A DNA stretch of 64,000 nucleotides from Doris montereyensis (GCA_037039925.1 JAXRKP010001506.1:10001-74000); one strand, 5' to 3'; positions 11,490 through 25,840 are shown, numbered from the stretch's first letter. Translations and numbers: made by a program. The notes: generated by a model from the letters alone, not told the origin.

Positions 11490-11625
11490 GTTTGACATTG
11501 ACCTAATCACCACAAGCAGTAACCTCAGGGCGAGTGAAGAGCAAGATGAAAGACATTAAAAAGAATGAAAGGAAAGAAATATGACCTACCAGTAGCACCC
11601 TTCAACCGCCCACGAATGTGCGTGT
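11490..11625 (+). repeat. Short interspersed repeat R3, copy 1
   Basis: A repeat with a GAAAGGAAAGAAAT stretch followed by GACCTACCAGTAGCACCC. Other copies: about 19430-19530, 19965-20070, 21330-21510, 54345-54440 (plus) and 61470-61590 (minus). A GTGATCTCAGGGTGAATTAA-like phrase lies upstream in the longer copies. Class unknown, possibly a SINE tail or MITE. Confidence 0.6.
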
Positions 11626-12550
11626 CTGTGTGTCTATGAACTAATCAAATTAATGTCAAGGACATGGAGATTATAAAGTCATATAAAATGTGTTATAACA
11701 ATTAAAATAATGTTTCCTAAATATACTTAGTAAATCTAAGAATATCTAAGAAAACAATTAAAAAAAACCAGTATCAAAATAACCACTAAGAAACAATTGA
11801 GATATGGGACATGAATTTTATTTTTATTTTAAAGGACGGTAAATACATTTCCTATGACAGACGTTATCATCAAAATGTTGAGTTTATTAATAACAGCTTA
11901 TTGACATAATAGTATATTATAATAATGTTAAGCAATAGAAATAGGAAGAGAGGAACTACAGTAGATTTGTAGCATGTAAAATATGTAGTAATTTAATACC
12001 AATACAGAGAATAAAGAGTGAAAAAATAGGAATGACATTCATATCAATACATGTATTATTAACTGGAAAAGGACAAAATAAAATGTCACTTCATAACATC
12101 TTCGTCTTTATTTATAATTTTAATCTAGTTTTAAATGAGAGTATAATATTACATATCATGTAACTAATATTAGTGATCATCATAATCAAAGGGTCTGAAC
12201 TCAAATCTGGGATGTTTAAAAAAACACAACTTACCGGTACTTCTAAACATTGGTCTTGTAACATTGTGGACTTTCTTTCTTTGCTATACCAATTTTATTA
12301 TATCTCCTTTATGCTTTTGGCTTTGTTTTATACGAACATGTATTTTTCTTCATTACGTAAAAACGTTTCACTGTTTTCGTCCTTCCTTTCATTATTACTC
12401 AATATGTATGGTCTTCACAGTGACATGATTCTATGCATTTTGAACAACTTATGACTTGGCTAATGTAACTATACTTATACTTATGGCTTCGCCTGAGTAA
12501 ATTATGTATATTTCATGACAACATAATTAAAGTGTAAGAATGAAGTCATT

Positions 12551-14945
<2,395 letters not shown>

Positions 14946-15222
14946 GGGTTGACCCACACCGGCGTTGGGCCCGACGGTCAGACCGGACACATTTCCGGTG
15001 GAAAAAATGCAACCTGGCTCATTAGTAGTGTTAGGTAACAAAAAACGACGATCCGCCCACACCGAAACCCGACGTCCCGGAGCCGACTTTTTAGGAATGA
15101 ACGTGTTCATTCCACGCCGTCCGTCGGGCGAAAGGGGAGACAATTTTATAGGTTTTTCCTATACAAATTATTTCCCTTTTCCCGCCACATGACTATTAAT
15201 AACATTTTGCAAATCTCAAGCG

Positions 15223-15405
15223 GTGGACTGGAGGATGCATTTCTCAGAACTTGGTCTGTCGACAATGAATGATGAAGCATTGATTCTTTGCGTACAGTAT
15301 CGATCGTCTATTTACAACAAGAAAGACCCGCTTCATCACAACATAAACCACATTCAGAAGCAGTGGAAAGCTGTTGCTCAAGATATGAAATGTGAAGATC
15401 AGTAG
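15223..15405 (+). pseudogene. MADF/Myb-like accessory protein of Harbinger H1
   Basis: NDEALILCVQYRSSIYNKKD and HIQKQWKAVAQDMK match the first and last helices of a MADF/SANT-like DNA-binding domain. Harbinger elements need such a partner to bring the transposase to the nucleus and to the termini. 60 codons, starting at MDWRMHF; real proteins are longer, so it is probably C-terminally truncated. The N-terminus is repeated in copies at 17.1-18.6 and 20.1 kb. Confidence 0.6.
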
Positions 15406-15959
15406 ACGTAGGCCTAAATTCATAACACTGTTAATTTTTGCCCTTTTTAATCTCACTGTCGTTGGCACTGTTGATGTTCTTATTGTTGATTTGTTGTGGT
15501 TGTTGCCGCTGATGATAAGGATGATAATGATGAATTGCTAAGATTGTGGTGGAGTTATATGTCGTATGATGATTATGATAATGTACCAATAAGAGACAAT
15601 AGATCAAGTGATTTTGACGTGCAGTGTACATGTACTTTATTTTAAAAAAGTATTTTAATGTTACGTCTTTCTCTTTACACTTCACCCACCCCTCTTTCGT
15701 CTTCAATGTCTTATTTCCTCTCCGTCCTTCCAACTTTCCTTCTTTTCTTCATCCTTTCCATCTTTCATAATCCTACCCCCCCCCCCCCCCCCCCTACCTA
15801 CACACCTTTTCCCGAATTGTCCTATCATCACTCTTTTCTCTAATGCACAACTAGCACTACTAGCAGACAAACTTCATTCCATTGTAACTTGGTCCATTCG
15901 ATTTGCATTGAATAAATCTTGGTCAGACTGTTGCTTACATATTCCACAATGCACTCAAA

Positions 15960-16515
15960 TTAAATCAAGATGTTAGTTTGCCAGTGTACGCTTCCTGTTG
16001 GCGATGTGAAATAGTTCATCAATAAATTTTTGACGGTTTTCCCGTTTCTAGTTTGTCTACCAACAGATCTTGCTGTGGTGGCCACAAAAGTTGAATCGGT
16101 GTCATCATCATCGACTGTGCCCATTTTTTTTATTCTATCCGGTTCCCTGTTCTGAATATAGTTGTAAAGGACACATGTTGCTTTCACAATGTCAGTAGCA
16201 AAATCCACCTGGACTTCAATTGATTTTCTTAAAATCCTCCACGTGCTGGACTAGACATCAAATGCACACTCAATTTACTTTCTTGCCCTAGAAAGCCAGT
16301 AGTTGAAAATGATTCCGGCAGATATCTAGCAATTCATGGAATGAACTTGGTTTCATGCGGAAATATTTTATGAATTGTTCACTGTCTTGGATGACTTGTG
16401 GATATAGGTGGTGAAACTCACCAAGAGATTTCCGCTTTTGTTGTATGGGATGGACCCAAAATCGTCTTGATAAGCTATTGTGCCTTCGTATCCTTCTTCT
16501 TAGCCACAGTAACAA
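15960..16515 (-). pseudogene. Harbinger (HARBI1-like) transposase, centre deleted
   Basis: 16515-16288 gives RRFWVHPIQQKRKSLGEFHH, then EQFIKYFRMKPSSFHELL, the N-terminus of HARBI1-like proteins. 16260-15960 gives ECAFDV...WRILRKSIEV and IVKATCVLYNYIQNRE, then NLLMNYFTSPTGSVHWQ, the C-terminus. The middle of about 200 residues with the DDE triad is missing, and a stop follows ECAFDV. It cannot be catalytic. Confidence 0.8.
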
Positions 16516-16644
16516 TGACTAACATTATACTAACAATAGTAACAACAACGATTTTCTTCTCCTGCTACACGCCATTTTCTACAAATGCCAGTTGTCTGAC
16601 CGTCAGGTTCCGCTGGCGGTATGGGTGGCACAGCTACTAACTAG

Positions 16645-17113
16645 TTTTTTTGCCGGCTGTGCCACCCATACCGCCAGCGGAACCTGACGGTCAGACAACA
16701 CAGGCATTTGTAGAAAATGGCATGTAGCAGGAGAAGAAAATTGTTGTTACTGTGGCTAAGAAGAAGGATACGAAGGCACAATAGCTCATCAAGACGATTT
16801 TGGGTCCATCTCATACAACAAAAGCGGAAATCTCTTGGTGAGTTTCACCACCTATATCCTCTGTTGTGATGAAACTGAAACGGGTCTTTCTCGTAAATAG
16901 ACGATCGACGCTGTACGCAAAGAATCAATGCTTCGTCATCCATTGTCAACAGACCAAGTTCTGAGAAATGCATCCTCCAGTCCACCGCTTGAGATTGCAA
17001 AATGCTATTAATAGACATGTGGCGGGAAAAGGGAAATAATTCGTATAAGAAAAACCTATAAAATTGTCTCCCATTTCGCCCGACGGACGGCGTGGAATGA
17101 ACACGTTCAGTCC
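16645..17113 (-). mobile_element. Harbinger deletion derivative, copy 2 (arm of a palindrome)
   Basis: Inverted copy of the H1 right part joined directly to the MADF start, without either outer terminal repeat. It shares H1-specific variants (CGTCAGG instead of CGTCGGG, and CCCAAAATCGTCTTG), which indicates a fold-back duplication of H1 and not an independent insertion. Confidence 0.75.
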
Positions 17114-17116
17114 TAA

Positions 17117-17798
17117 GGCTAGAACCACACCGCCGTCGGGCCCGACGGTCAGACCCGACCCGACGTTTTTTTGCCGGCTGTGCCACCCATACCGCCAGCG
17201 GAACCCAACGGTCAGACAACACAGGCATTTGTAGAAAATGGCGTGTAGCACTAGTAGCAGGAGAAGAAAATTGTTGTTACTGTGGCTAAGAAGAAGGATA
17301 CGAAGGCATAATAGCTCATCAAAACGATTTTGGGTCCATCCCATACAACAAAAGCGGAAATCTCTTGGTGAGTTTCACCACCTATATCCTCTGTTGTGAT
17401 GAAGCGGGTCTTTCTTGTTGTAAATAGACGATCGATGCTGTACGCAAAGAATCAATGCTTCGTCATCCATTGTCAACCGACCAAGTTCTGAGAAATGCAT
17501 CCTCCAGTCCACCGCTTGAGATTGCAAAATGCTATTAATAGACATGTGGCGGGAAAAGGAAATAATTTGTATAGGAAAAACCTATAAAATTGTCTCCCAT
17601 TTCGCCCGACGGACGGCGGGGAATGAACACGTTCTTCCTAAAAAGTCGTCTTCGGGACGTCGGATTTCGGTGTGGGTGGATCGTCCTTTTTTGTTACTAA
17701 AATGTTACCTAACACTACTAATGAGCCGGGTTGCATTTTTTTCCCCACGGAAATATGTCCGGTCTGACCGTCGGGCCGACGCCGGTGTGGGTCTACCC
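17117..17798 (-). mobile_element. Harbinger-derived MITE, copy 3 with both ends
   Basis: The right terminal repeat (GGCTAGAACCACACCG...) follows a TAA, and the left one (...CGGTGTGGGTCTACCC) precedes a TTA. Between them are the transposase N-terminal segment and the MADF N-terminal segment joined tail to tail; everything between them in H1 is deleted. 682 bp. Confidence 0.8.
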
Positions 17799-17801
17799 TT
17801 A

Positions 17802-17950
17802 AAAGTCGGCTCCGGGGCGTCGGGTTTCGGTGTGGGCGGATCGTCGTTTTTTGTTACCTAACACTACTAATGAGCCGGGTTGCATTTTTATCCCACGGAA
17901 ATATGTCCGGTCTGACCGTCGGGCCCGACGCCGGTGTGGGTCTACCCTTA
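17802..17950 (-). mobile_element. Harbinger left-terminal fragment, copy 4
   Basis: Repeats the last 150 bp of copy 3 (GGTGTGGGCGGATCG through GTGGGTCTACCC) and ends with TTA. It lies between copy 3 and copy 5, forming the centre of a large inverted repeat. Confidence 0.75.
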
Positions 17951-18612
17951 GGGTCAGACCGGACATATTTCCGTGGGGAAAAAATGCAACCCGGCTCATT
18001 AGTAGTGTTAGGTAACATTTTAGTAACAAAAAAGGACGATCCACCCACACCGAAATCCGACGTCCCGAAGACGACTTTAGGAAGAACGTGTTCATTCCCC
18101 GCCGTCCGTCGGGCGAAATGGGAGACAATTTTATAGGTTTTTCCTATACAAATTATTTCCTTTTCCCGCCACATGTCTATTAATAGCATTTTGCAATCTC
18201 AAGCGGTGGACTGGAGGATGCATTTCTCAGAACTTGGTCGGTTGACAATGGATGACGAAGCATTGATTCTTTGCGTACAGCATCGATCGTCTATTTACAA
18301 CAAGAAAGACCCGCTTCATCACAACAGAGGATATAGGTGGTGAAACTCACCAAGAGATTTCCGCTTTTGTTGTATGGGATGGACGCAAAATCGTTTTGAT
18401 GAGCTATTGTCACTATTGTGCCTTCGTATCCTTCTTCTTAGCCACAGTAACAACAACAATTTTCTTCTCCTGCAACACGCCATTTTCTACAAAAGTACAA
18501 ATGCCTGTGTTGTCTGACCGTCGGGTTCCGCTGGCGGTATGGGTGGCACAGCCGGCAAAAAAACGTCGGGTCGGGTCTGACCGTCGGGCCCGACGACGGT
18601 GTGGTTCTAGCC
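17951..18612 (+). mobile_element. Harbinger-derived MITE, copy 5
   Basis: Mirror image of copy 3 with the same internal fusion. The left terminal repeat has lost about 30 bp (GGGT runs directly into CAGACCGGAC). The right end GGTTCTAGCC is followed by TTA. Copies 3 and 5 together give a near-perfect inverted repeat about 1.4 kb across. Confidence 0.8.
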
Positions 18613-18729
18613 TTACCCTCCCTCACTTGATAGCTTTGCCAGACAGGCAGTCTGATCTTCTCTCTCTCTCTCTTTGACCATGGTGAGATAACTTTTACCC
18701 ATGAAGATTGTACTCTGTATGACACGCGT
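18081..18729 (+). repeat. Segmental duplication, first copy
   Basis: Nearly identical to 20071-20715, and including about 115 bp of flank outside the transposon (GATAGCTTTGCCAGACAGGC ... GACACGCGT). Differences seen are one G/A, a CT-run length and a few single bases. Shared flank means duplication of the locus, not transposition. Confidence 0.85.
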
Positions 18730-19429
18730 GTCAACCAACAACAAAAATACAACTTTGTTGCCGAATATCTTCACCATTACCACCCATTGTTGTCTTGAAT
18801 GGGAGAATAATGTAACAAATCTATGAGGTCTATTGGGTCTTGTCCTCCAAACCAATGAATAACAACACAGATAATAACAAACAACTATTAAAAAGAGAGT
18901 TTACACGTATATATATATGTATTTACAAACAAGAATGACAGTCATGGGTCGTGGCATCAAAACACAAATTTTTTTTTGTCACCCTTGGACCGTGCATTTT
19001 GGCGGAAACTTCTGTAAATAGCAATGCATGAATGATCAGTAAAAAGAGGTGTCAGTAGATCTTTTAACATCGTCTGACTGCCACCCAGGAGGCCCGAGTT
19101 ACAATCTCAGTAAACTTCTGGCAAATTTTGTCGACCCAGCAGCTAGTCTATTCAAACTCCACCTGAAAGTAAAAATGGCGTGAAAATCAATGGCAACCTA
19201 TCGTATTATGCCGGCGCACCTAAAAAAATCAGGACTATGTCCATCACATCATCCTTTCGACCACGTTCTGAGTAATCTGACACTTTCAATTTTAATCAAA
19301 TTTGCCTCCGCCGCTGTAGTGTTTCTGTCCTCAATCGCAGATGGCAGTAGCTCTCTAGGAATTCCAAACTCGTGTCTTATGTTTCAACTCACTACAGGAC
19401 ACCGACGCCCTGAAAGACTTTGCTAGTGC
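18730..19429. other. No gene seen
   Basis: Spacer between the two duplicated blocks; contains a short TATATATA tract near 18910. No coding signal. Confidence 0.5.
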
Positions 19430-20070
19430 TTCACCAACAATGGCTGCTGAAGTGATATTAAAGACACGGAAAGAGAAATGAAAGAAGTAGGACCTGCAAG
19501 TAGTGAGTAGTAAGTTGACATGCACCCATCAACCAATGGCCCATGTAACTAAACACTGCTGAGGTCACATTAACCTGGACTTGGTAGTCCAGAGGTAAGG
19601 TGTCAGCCTATCAACTAAAAGGTTGTGGGTTCAAACCCCGATGGTTGAAAATTTTTCTAGTTTTTTTGAGTAAAATCTACCCCTGGTCCAGGTTGGTAGA
19701 TTGATACTTAGTCCCATTGGGACCATTGGATGATAAAAGGTCTCGTGTGCAGATCCCAACTGATTACAGTGCAGTTAGAGCAAATTTAAGAAACTAACAA
19801 AACCCCGACCGACTCCCGAGGTTAAGTATGTGGGTAAAATCAATTCAAATTCAAGGTCACATTAGTCACAAAAACCCCAAAGGAACGAATCGTTTAAGAA
19901 ACTATTGGTAGTAGTTTTGCCAAAAGACTATAATTCACAAAATAGTCCCACGCCTTGTTTCTTTGAAATTTAGCACCTCCAACATATGTCGTAATCTCAG
20001 GTGAATTAGGAGGAAACGGTAAAATGAAATATAGGTGAAAGCGAAAGGAAAGAAGTAGGACCTACCTGTA
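19430..20070 (+). mobile_element. SINE family 1 (19575-19860) flanked by R3 repeats
   Basis: The SINE has a tRNA-like head with GTGGGTTCAAACCCCG at 19627 (B box) and the family body (AAATCTACCCCTGGTCC, GTGTGCAGATCCC). R3 copies lie on either side (19430-19530 and 19965-20070); the second runs straight into the 20071 duplication. Confidence 0.7.
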
Positions 20071-20715
20071 GAAGAACGTGTTCATTCCCCGCCCGTCCGT
20101 CGGGCGAAATGGGAGACAATTTTATAGGTTTTTCCTATACAAATTATTTCCCTTTTCCCGCCACATGTCTATTAATAGCATTTTGCAATCTCAAGCGGTG
20201 GACTGGAGGATGCATTTCTCAGAACTTGGTCGGTTGACAATGGATGACGAAGCATTGATTCTTTGCGTACAGCATCGATCGTCTATTTACAACAAGAAAG
20301 ACCCGCTTCATCACAACAGAGGATATAGGTGGTGAAACTCACCAAGAGATTTCCGCTTTTGTTGTATGGGATGGACGCAAAATCGTTTTGATGAGCTATT
20401 GTCACTATTGTGCCTTCGTATCCTTCTTCTTAGCCACAGTAACAACAACAATTTTCTTCTCCTGCAACACGCCATTTTCTACAAAAGTACAAATGCCTGT
20501 GTTGTCTGACCGTCGGGTTCCGCTGGCGGTATGGGTGGCACAGCCGGCAAAAAAACGTCGGGTCGGGTCTGACCGTCGGGCCCGACAACGGTGTGGTTCT
20601 AGCCTTACCCTCCCTCACTTGATAGCTTTGCCAGACAGGCAGTCTGATCTTCTCTCTCTTTGACCATGGTGAGATAACTTTTACCCATGAAGATTGTACT
20701 CTGTATGACACGCGT
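20071..20715 (+). repeat. Segmental duplication, second copy (Harbinger MITE plus flank)
   Basis: Second copy of 18081-18729. The Harbinger portion ends GGTTCTAGCC at 20604, then TTA and the shared flank. Its left boundary is GAAGAACGTG directly after an R3 repeat. Confidence 0.85.
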
Positions 20716-22442
20716 TTATAACCCACCTGTCCCATTGGAAAGCCAGCCACCCATGCTACTGAATGATCACAAGTTCAAAATCAACAGAAACAAGGAGACA
20801 ATTGATGTTATATACAAGATAAACTTTTTTATAGTTCAAATCAATCAATCAACGTTGTTGTTCATTTGGTTTAGAAGTACATATGCATCAATCTAGTAGT
20901 AGTAATAGCAGTAGTAGAAAAGTAATGGAAAAGACTTCCATTTGGGGGCTGTCCATCAGCAAAACAATGATTGGACATTGAAAAGTATCTTTCACAGACT
21001 TGCCTATATTACTTGAATGATTTTCATTTCAGACCAATGGCTATGAATCTAAAACGCAACAACAAAACACAAGCAAAAATGAAAACATAATGCATATAAT
21101 TATAATGTAATCAAATTGATCCACTGGTCAACTTTCAAACAATGACACACATGCAAACACAAAGAAGTTGATAACCTAAACACTGTATGAAAAACAAAAC
21201 ACCAAACATAAAATTGACTTTTGATTTCCAAATCACATGTACATCTATCGGTGTACTTAATTTTTTAGTCTGTCCAAACAGTAAGGAAGTCCTTGCGTAC
21301 TTTATACAAATTGTTTTAAAGCAATTTACCCGTCATCAATACGCAGTGGTCTCAGGGTGAAGTAAAAGGAATAAAAAGAAGTCTATTGTTTTGCAATTTA
21401 CCCAATCCATCATGTCTGGTGATCTCAGGATGAATTAAGAAGAAATGGCAAAATGAAAAACGAGTGACAAAGTGAAAAGAAATAAATAAGGACCTACCAG
21501 TAGCACCTATCTTCTGTAAAAAAGCTCAATTGGAACATCTATGTGAGTCTTACACTTATTGCACTGTCACTCCATCACACTGACAACATAAAGGTATTGC
21601 ATGTTAGCTCTAACCTTTAGATCGAAACAATGTAAATCATGTACTTTTCACTCATTATAAGAATAATCTGGCAAACATCTATTTTTTAGGCATAACAAGT
21701 TTTCAGTTCGTCCTCAAACTGTCCAGTTTGACCAGTCTTATATACAAATCATGAAAAAAAGTCTTATAACCTTCAAATACCCGGTATTATGTTCGAGTTC
21801 TTTCATTATTTAGACACTCATTATATAGGGTAAAATTTACCATAGCTACAGATTGTTGACAATGCTGTATCAATCTCATATAATAGCTCACACTATATTT
21901 ATCCTATCATGTGACGAAAATAAATTGTAAAATGTAAATCAGTTTTAAAATGTGCATCTTTTTTCTTTTTCTTCCATCATCTTGTATTACATGAACAGAG
22001 AGAAAGGGGGCCGACTTTGAGCAAATGGATTGACATAAAGCAGGATATATATCGAAAACGTTCTATGCAAATGCAACAGACATCATGTGTAGTTAAAATG
22101 GGAGAAAATTTAATTCAATATAAAAACTTGTTGACTTCTCATCTACATTCATCTTATTTCTGTTCTCTCACACAATGAAGTGAAGAACGAATTGCAGTTG
22201 ATACGGTTAAAAATAAAGACTGAGAGAAAAAGGTGCCGTTGACAAACAGCAGAGACAAGTCCTTGTGGGAGATTTAGGATGTGTTCTGTCCTTGCAAGAA
22301 GAGAATTAATTAAACTATCTAAACATAAACCTAAAGACGATATGATTCAATCTTGTGGTTGATTGAAAAATAATCAGGGACCTCAGTCCAAGCATCTCAG
22401 TCTTCACTTATTGACACATATTAAGTATCACAATTAATGGAT

Positions 22443-22478
<36 letters not shown>

Positions 22479-23065
22479 GAAAAGAAAATGACTGATAAGT
22501 TTATAATCATATTTACATCAGTCTTCTGACATTTCCATTCAAGGTTTTAAAGAAGAAAAAAGAAATGTTTGACCTTTACATCAGTGATAGCAAAGGTGAA
22601 GAATAGCAAGTGTGACTTATTGGAGGGGGGGAAAAAAGGATGCTTTCACTTTGACAGTAAAATCAATCCTACATTGTGACATTTATCGTGAAATTTTTAA
22701 AAACAAAACCAAAATGCTTAAAAATGAAGTCAAGATATGTAATAAATATTAAAAATTGAACAATCATGCTTCATATCACAAAGAAACTCAGTCAAAAACA
22801 ACAAATATACCCAACAGAAACATTTTACTCTTTGAAAACCCAACAGTTTTGTTACACTGGCAACTGATGTTTGTTTAAGACTTCAAGCCATTTCCCAAAG
22901 TAGTGTCTTATAGTATGGTTAATATATGAAGAGAAGAAACAAAAATATTCTGTTCTAGACCACTGGATGGAAATCTCGATTGCAAACTGCACTCTTGCAT
23001 TCCCTGACATACACAAGACATCTTTCATCCGTCTCAGGTAGCAACACGTTTTCCAGTCTTCAGTT
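20716..23065. other. VPS4 3' side: probable UTR and intergenic DNA
   Basis: No ORF of interest. It contains an R3 repeat (21330-21510) and a CA microsatellite (22446-22475). The VPS4 3' UTR must begin at 23065 and run leftwards; I could not pick a polyadenylation site among many AT-rich candidates. Confidence 0.5.
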
Positions 23066-23167
23066 TCATCCTTCAATGCCAAAGTCGTCTGAAAACTTCT
23101 GTAACCTTTCCAGGTCGGCTGCGTTGACCGTTGGTTTTGAGTTGTTGATGGCCATCAGCATATCAGA
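23066..23167 (-). CDS. VPS4: VPS4 terminal exon 12 with stop
   Basis: It encodes [20 protein letters not shown], then [13 protein letters not shown] and a TGA stop at 23066-23068. This is the VPS4 C-terminal helix that folds back on the ATPase core and supports assembly. The acceptor is CCATTCAG. It is separated from exon 11 by a 7.5-kb intron full of transposons. The 3' UTR must extend below 23066; I could not fix its end. Confidence 0.95.
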   Translation of the reverse strand, partial: SDMLMAINNSKPTVNAADLERLQKFSDDFGIEG

Positions 23168-23312
23168 CTGAATGGAGGGAAAAATGAAAGAAGAAATTCA
23201 CATTAAGTCAATTGTTAATTTTCTTCATTCTCATCCACCATTAGAAGACCATTTCAAAGTTACCCAAATAACTTTAAAATTTCAAAGGATGTAACTCTCT
23301 GATTGCCAAATA

Positions 23313-23346
<34 letters not shown>
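23313..23346 (+). repeat. Poly-G run of 34
   Basis: 34 consecutive G residues in VPS4 intron 11. Such runs form G-quadruplexes and are poorly sequenced, so the length is uncertain. Confidence 0.9.
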
Positions 23347-23347
<1 letters not shown>

Positions 23348-24029
23348 GACTACAGCCAAGAAGCAAAATACTCAATATTGGACATATAATGTTCCAACTT
23401 CACACATACAAAGGGTACCATGCTGTGATTGAGATGAAATAGTTTTTTTTTGTCGCTCAAATTTTTGGTTGCCATCGTAACAGCGGCCATATTGGATTTT
23501 GTTTATGTTTTTCAAATTGCTAAAAGTCAAAATATTACCAAGGAAAGTCAACCAAATTTTGAGATACAGGTCGTAAAGAGGACTGTCTTGGTTGTATTAG
23601 ATCCGATTTTTGATATTTGATCCACTCACTGAGAAAAAAATATTGAAAAAAATCAACTTTCAAAATCCCTAAAACACGAATTTTTACACTAAATCATCAA
23701 TAACATCACTATCATCAATTATTTCCCAAGAAGCTCTTACAGAAACTAGGTACACATATAAAGAAGTTATATACCAAGTTTGGTTCAAATATAAGCGAAA
23801 GTTTTTTACTTTTAGCGAAAAGTATAATGAGAAAACGCAATTTTGTATTTCCGCAACTCAAAATTTTATTGCACAATGTCAATATTTATGCATGTTATGG
23901 ATATTATCTTATATGGAGTATATTTGCCATATATTAGGGTAATACAATCACAAAATAATTACATTCTGAGGAGGAAAAGTCATGAGAATGAAGTACATAA
24001 TTCAACAGCGTAGAAGATTATCATTTGTC

Positions 24030-25840
24030 AAACGTTGGTAAACAGGCCAACCATGCTGATACAGGCGGTTGTAATCCAGGGGCGTAGGATAGGAGCTTAT
24101 GCTGTAGAAGCACCAGGAGTCGATGCTAAAGGTTGTCTTCCGTGGAGTAGCTATGGTACAAGCTGTCAAAAATTGCTGTCTTCATGTCCTCAATGTTGTT
24201 GTGCCCACGAATAGCTCTGGCATAATACTTACATAACTTGTCTATGACATTGCCGTAAGGCTTCCGTGTTTCCTTCCGCCTAGTGTTGCACCTTTGAATA
24301 ACAATAAACATAAGATAAATATTGAGCATACATGCTATAAACCGACTCGTCAGCAAACATTGTTTACATAAGTAAACTGTTTTATATGAAATCCTAATAA
24401 TGAAATCATCAAATAAATAAAACAATTATAATAACAGTGCATCCTCCAGAGCCATAAATCTTCCTGTGTGTCGATTTCAATTGATCGGCTAGAAAAAAGT
24501 AATTTGTAAGAAGAAATTATTATTCAGTAATCAAAAAAACAACCTCACCTGTGCAGTTGATGTTACAGCCTTCCTCTTGGCGTTTTCTAAGCCATGCGTC
24601 GTACAGATGAGGATTGTTAGCCTTCTGCCACTTTCAGATTGTCACGCAAGTTTGACAGAAGGCACTAATGACGTGAGCATTAACTACGAGACCAGTGAGG
24701 CTGTCGATGGCACATCCAATTCCAATAAGAAACAAATGGCTCTCGTCATCCATGTTCCGTCAACACTAACGGCGACGTCTAGCGATTCAATGTTGTCGAT
24801 GGTGATATCCAGCTGCCATTGATGTTCTTTTTTCGCCACCGCTACTACCTTACTAAATATCTGTTGTGACACTTCTGCATTGATACCGTAGATGTCTTCG
24901 ACGCGCTTCGTGAAGGTCTTCTTGTGGGGGATGGCATAGAGAGTGTCTCACAGAAATTAGAAAGTTTGTGAGGTCCCATATCGTTCTTGAGGCAAGCTAC
25001 AACAACTCCTGTGTTAATATTGAATGGCTTAGGGTGCCCTGACGATGACATTGTCGACATCTGATGTATATGTGGAGGCCACAATGCAATCACAGTTGCG
25101 GCAGAAAGCCTCAAGGCACACGGCGAAACCTTTGCGCTTTGACACAGCATTTCACTTTAGATCTGCAACCAATCTGAGGGCACTGAAAAAGTGACACAAA
25201 CGATGTCAGCATGCTGAGGTCACAAATAGTCTTGGTGAGGCCACCGTTTGAGTCCATGGTCATCTTCGCCATGTTATTCATTGACCATAGCAAGCTCCGT
25301 CTCAAACTTGGTCTCAGAACGATGAACTGGTGAAGGAGGATCGAATGGCAACTCACTGATGGGGATATCCAAACGATTCGAGGATGAAGAACTAGAGCTA
25401 GATCTAGATTCCCTAAACCCAAACCTGGAGCATGGTGGGGAGCCACCACGTGTTCCAGAGCTGGTGGATGGTTCCAATCTCAAATTAGATTCAGTTGCTT
25501 CCTGAGACGGAATATCTCGTGAATCCTCGGTCCAACGCTGGTTCTTGGCTTTAGCCAGATTATTGAGCTTTTCGTGAAAGTCGAGACATTGTAAGCACAT
25601 TTGTAAAAAATAACAAGAATATAGAACAAAGCTGAAGAATAAATCGCAATCAATCGCAAACACGTTTGCACTAGGCAGAGCTATCAAAACGGAAGCAAGG
25701 AGTTTGTTTACAAACAACAGACATATCCGGAACGCCCGCGCATGTGCCGACACCATTTGACCTGCAACATCCATGCAGCACGCATGCGCTGTGACATTAC
25801 CTTTACCTTGACGGAGAGAGTTCAGAGGTCGGGTCAAACT
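24030..25840 (-). pseudogene. Kolobok/Mutator-like transposase remnant
   Basis: Minus-strand fragments in successive frames: GFAVCLEAFCRNCDC (about 25130), FNINTGVVVACLKNDMGPHK with NFCETL (about 25000), VAVAKKEHQWQLDI, SLDVAVSVDGTWMTR (about 24760; the D-GTW motif is typical of the invertebrate Mutator-like transposase domain) and YYARAIRGHNNIEDMKTAIF (about 24200). The 25274-25837 part is serine-rich and may be N-terminal. Multiple frameshifts. Inside VPS4 intron 11, same strand. Termini not found. Confidence 0.65.

Larger units (their letters stand above)
14946..16634 (+). mobile_element. PIF/Harbinger element H1 (two-gene, degenerate)
   Basis: The left terminal repeat starts GGGTTGACCCACACCGGCG after a TTA, the expected TWA target type. 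Inside are a MADF-like gene on plus (15223-15405) and a Harbinger transposase on minus (16515-15960), convergent as in autonomous PIF/Harbinger elements. The right end is truncated within GGTGGCACAGC. It abuts an inverted copy across a 10-bp spacer. Confidence 0.75.

Noticed and set aside
16398..16640. Plus-strand ORF of 80 codons
   Set aside because: Antisense shadow of the Harbinger transposase N-terminus.
22852..23082. Minus-strand ORF of 76 codons overlapping VPS4 exon 12
   Set aside because: It begins inside the last VPS4 codons in another frame and continues into the 3' UTR; no family resemblance.
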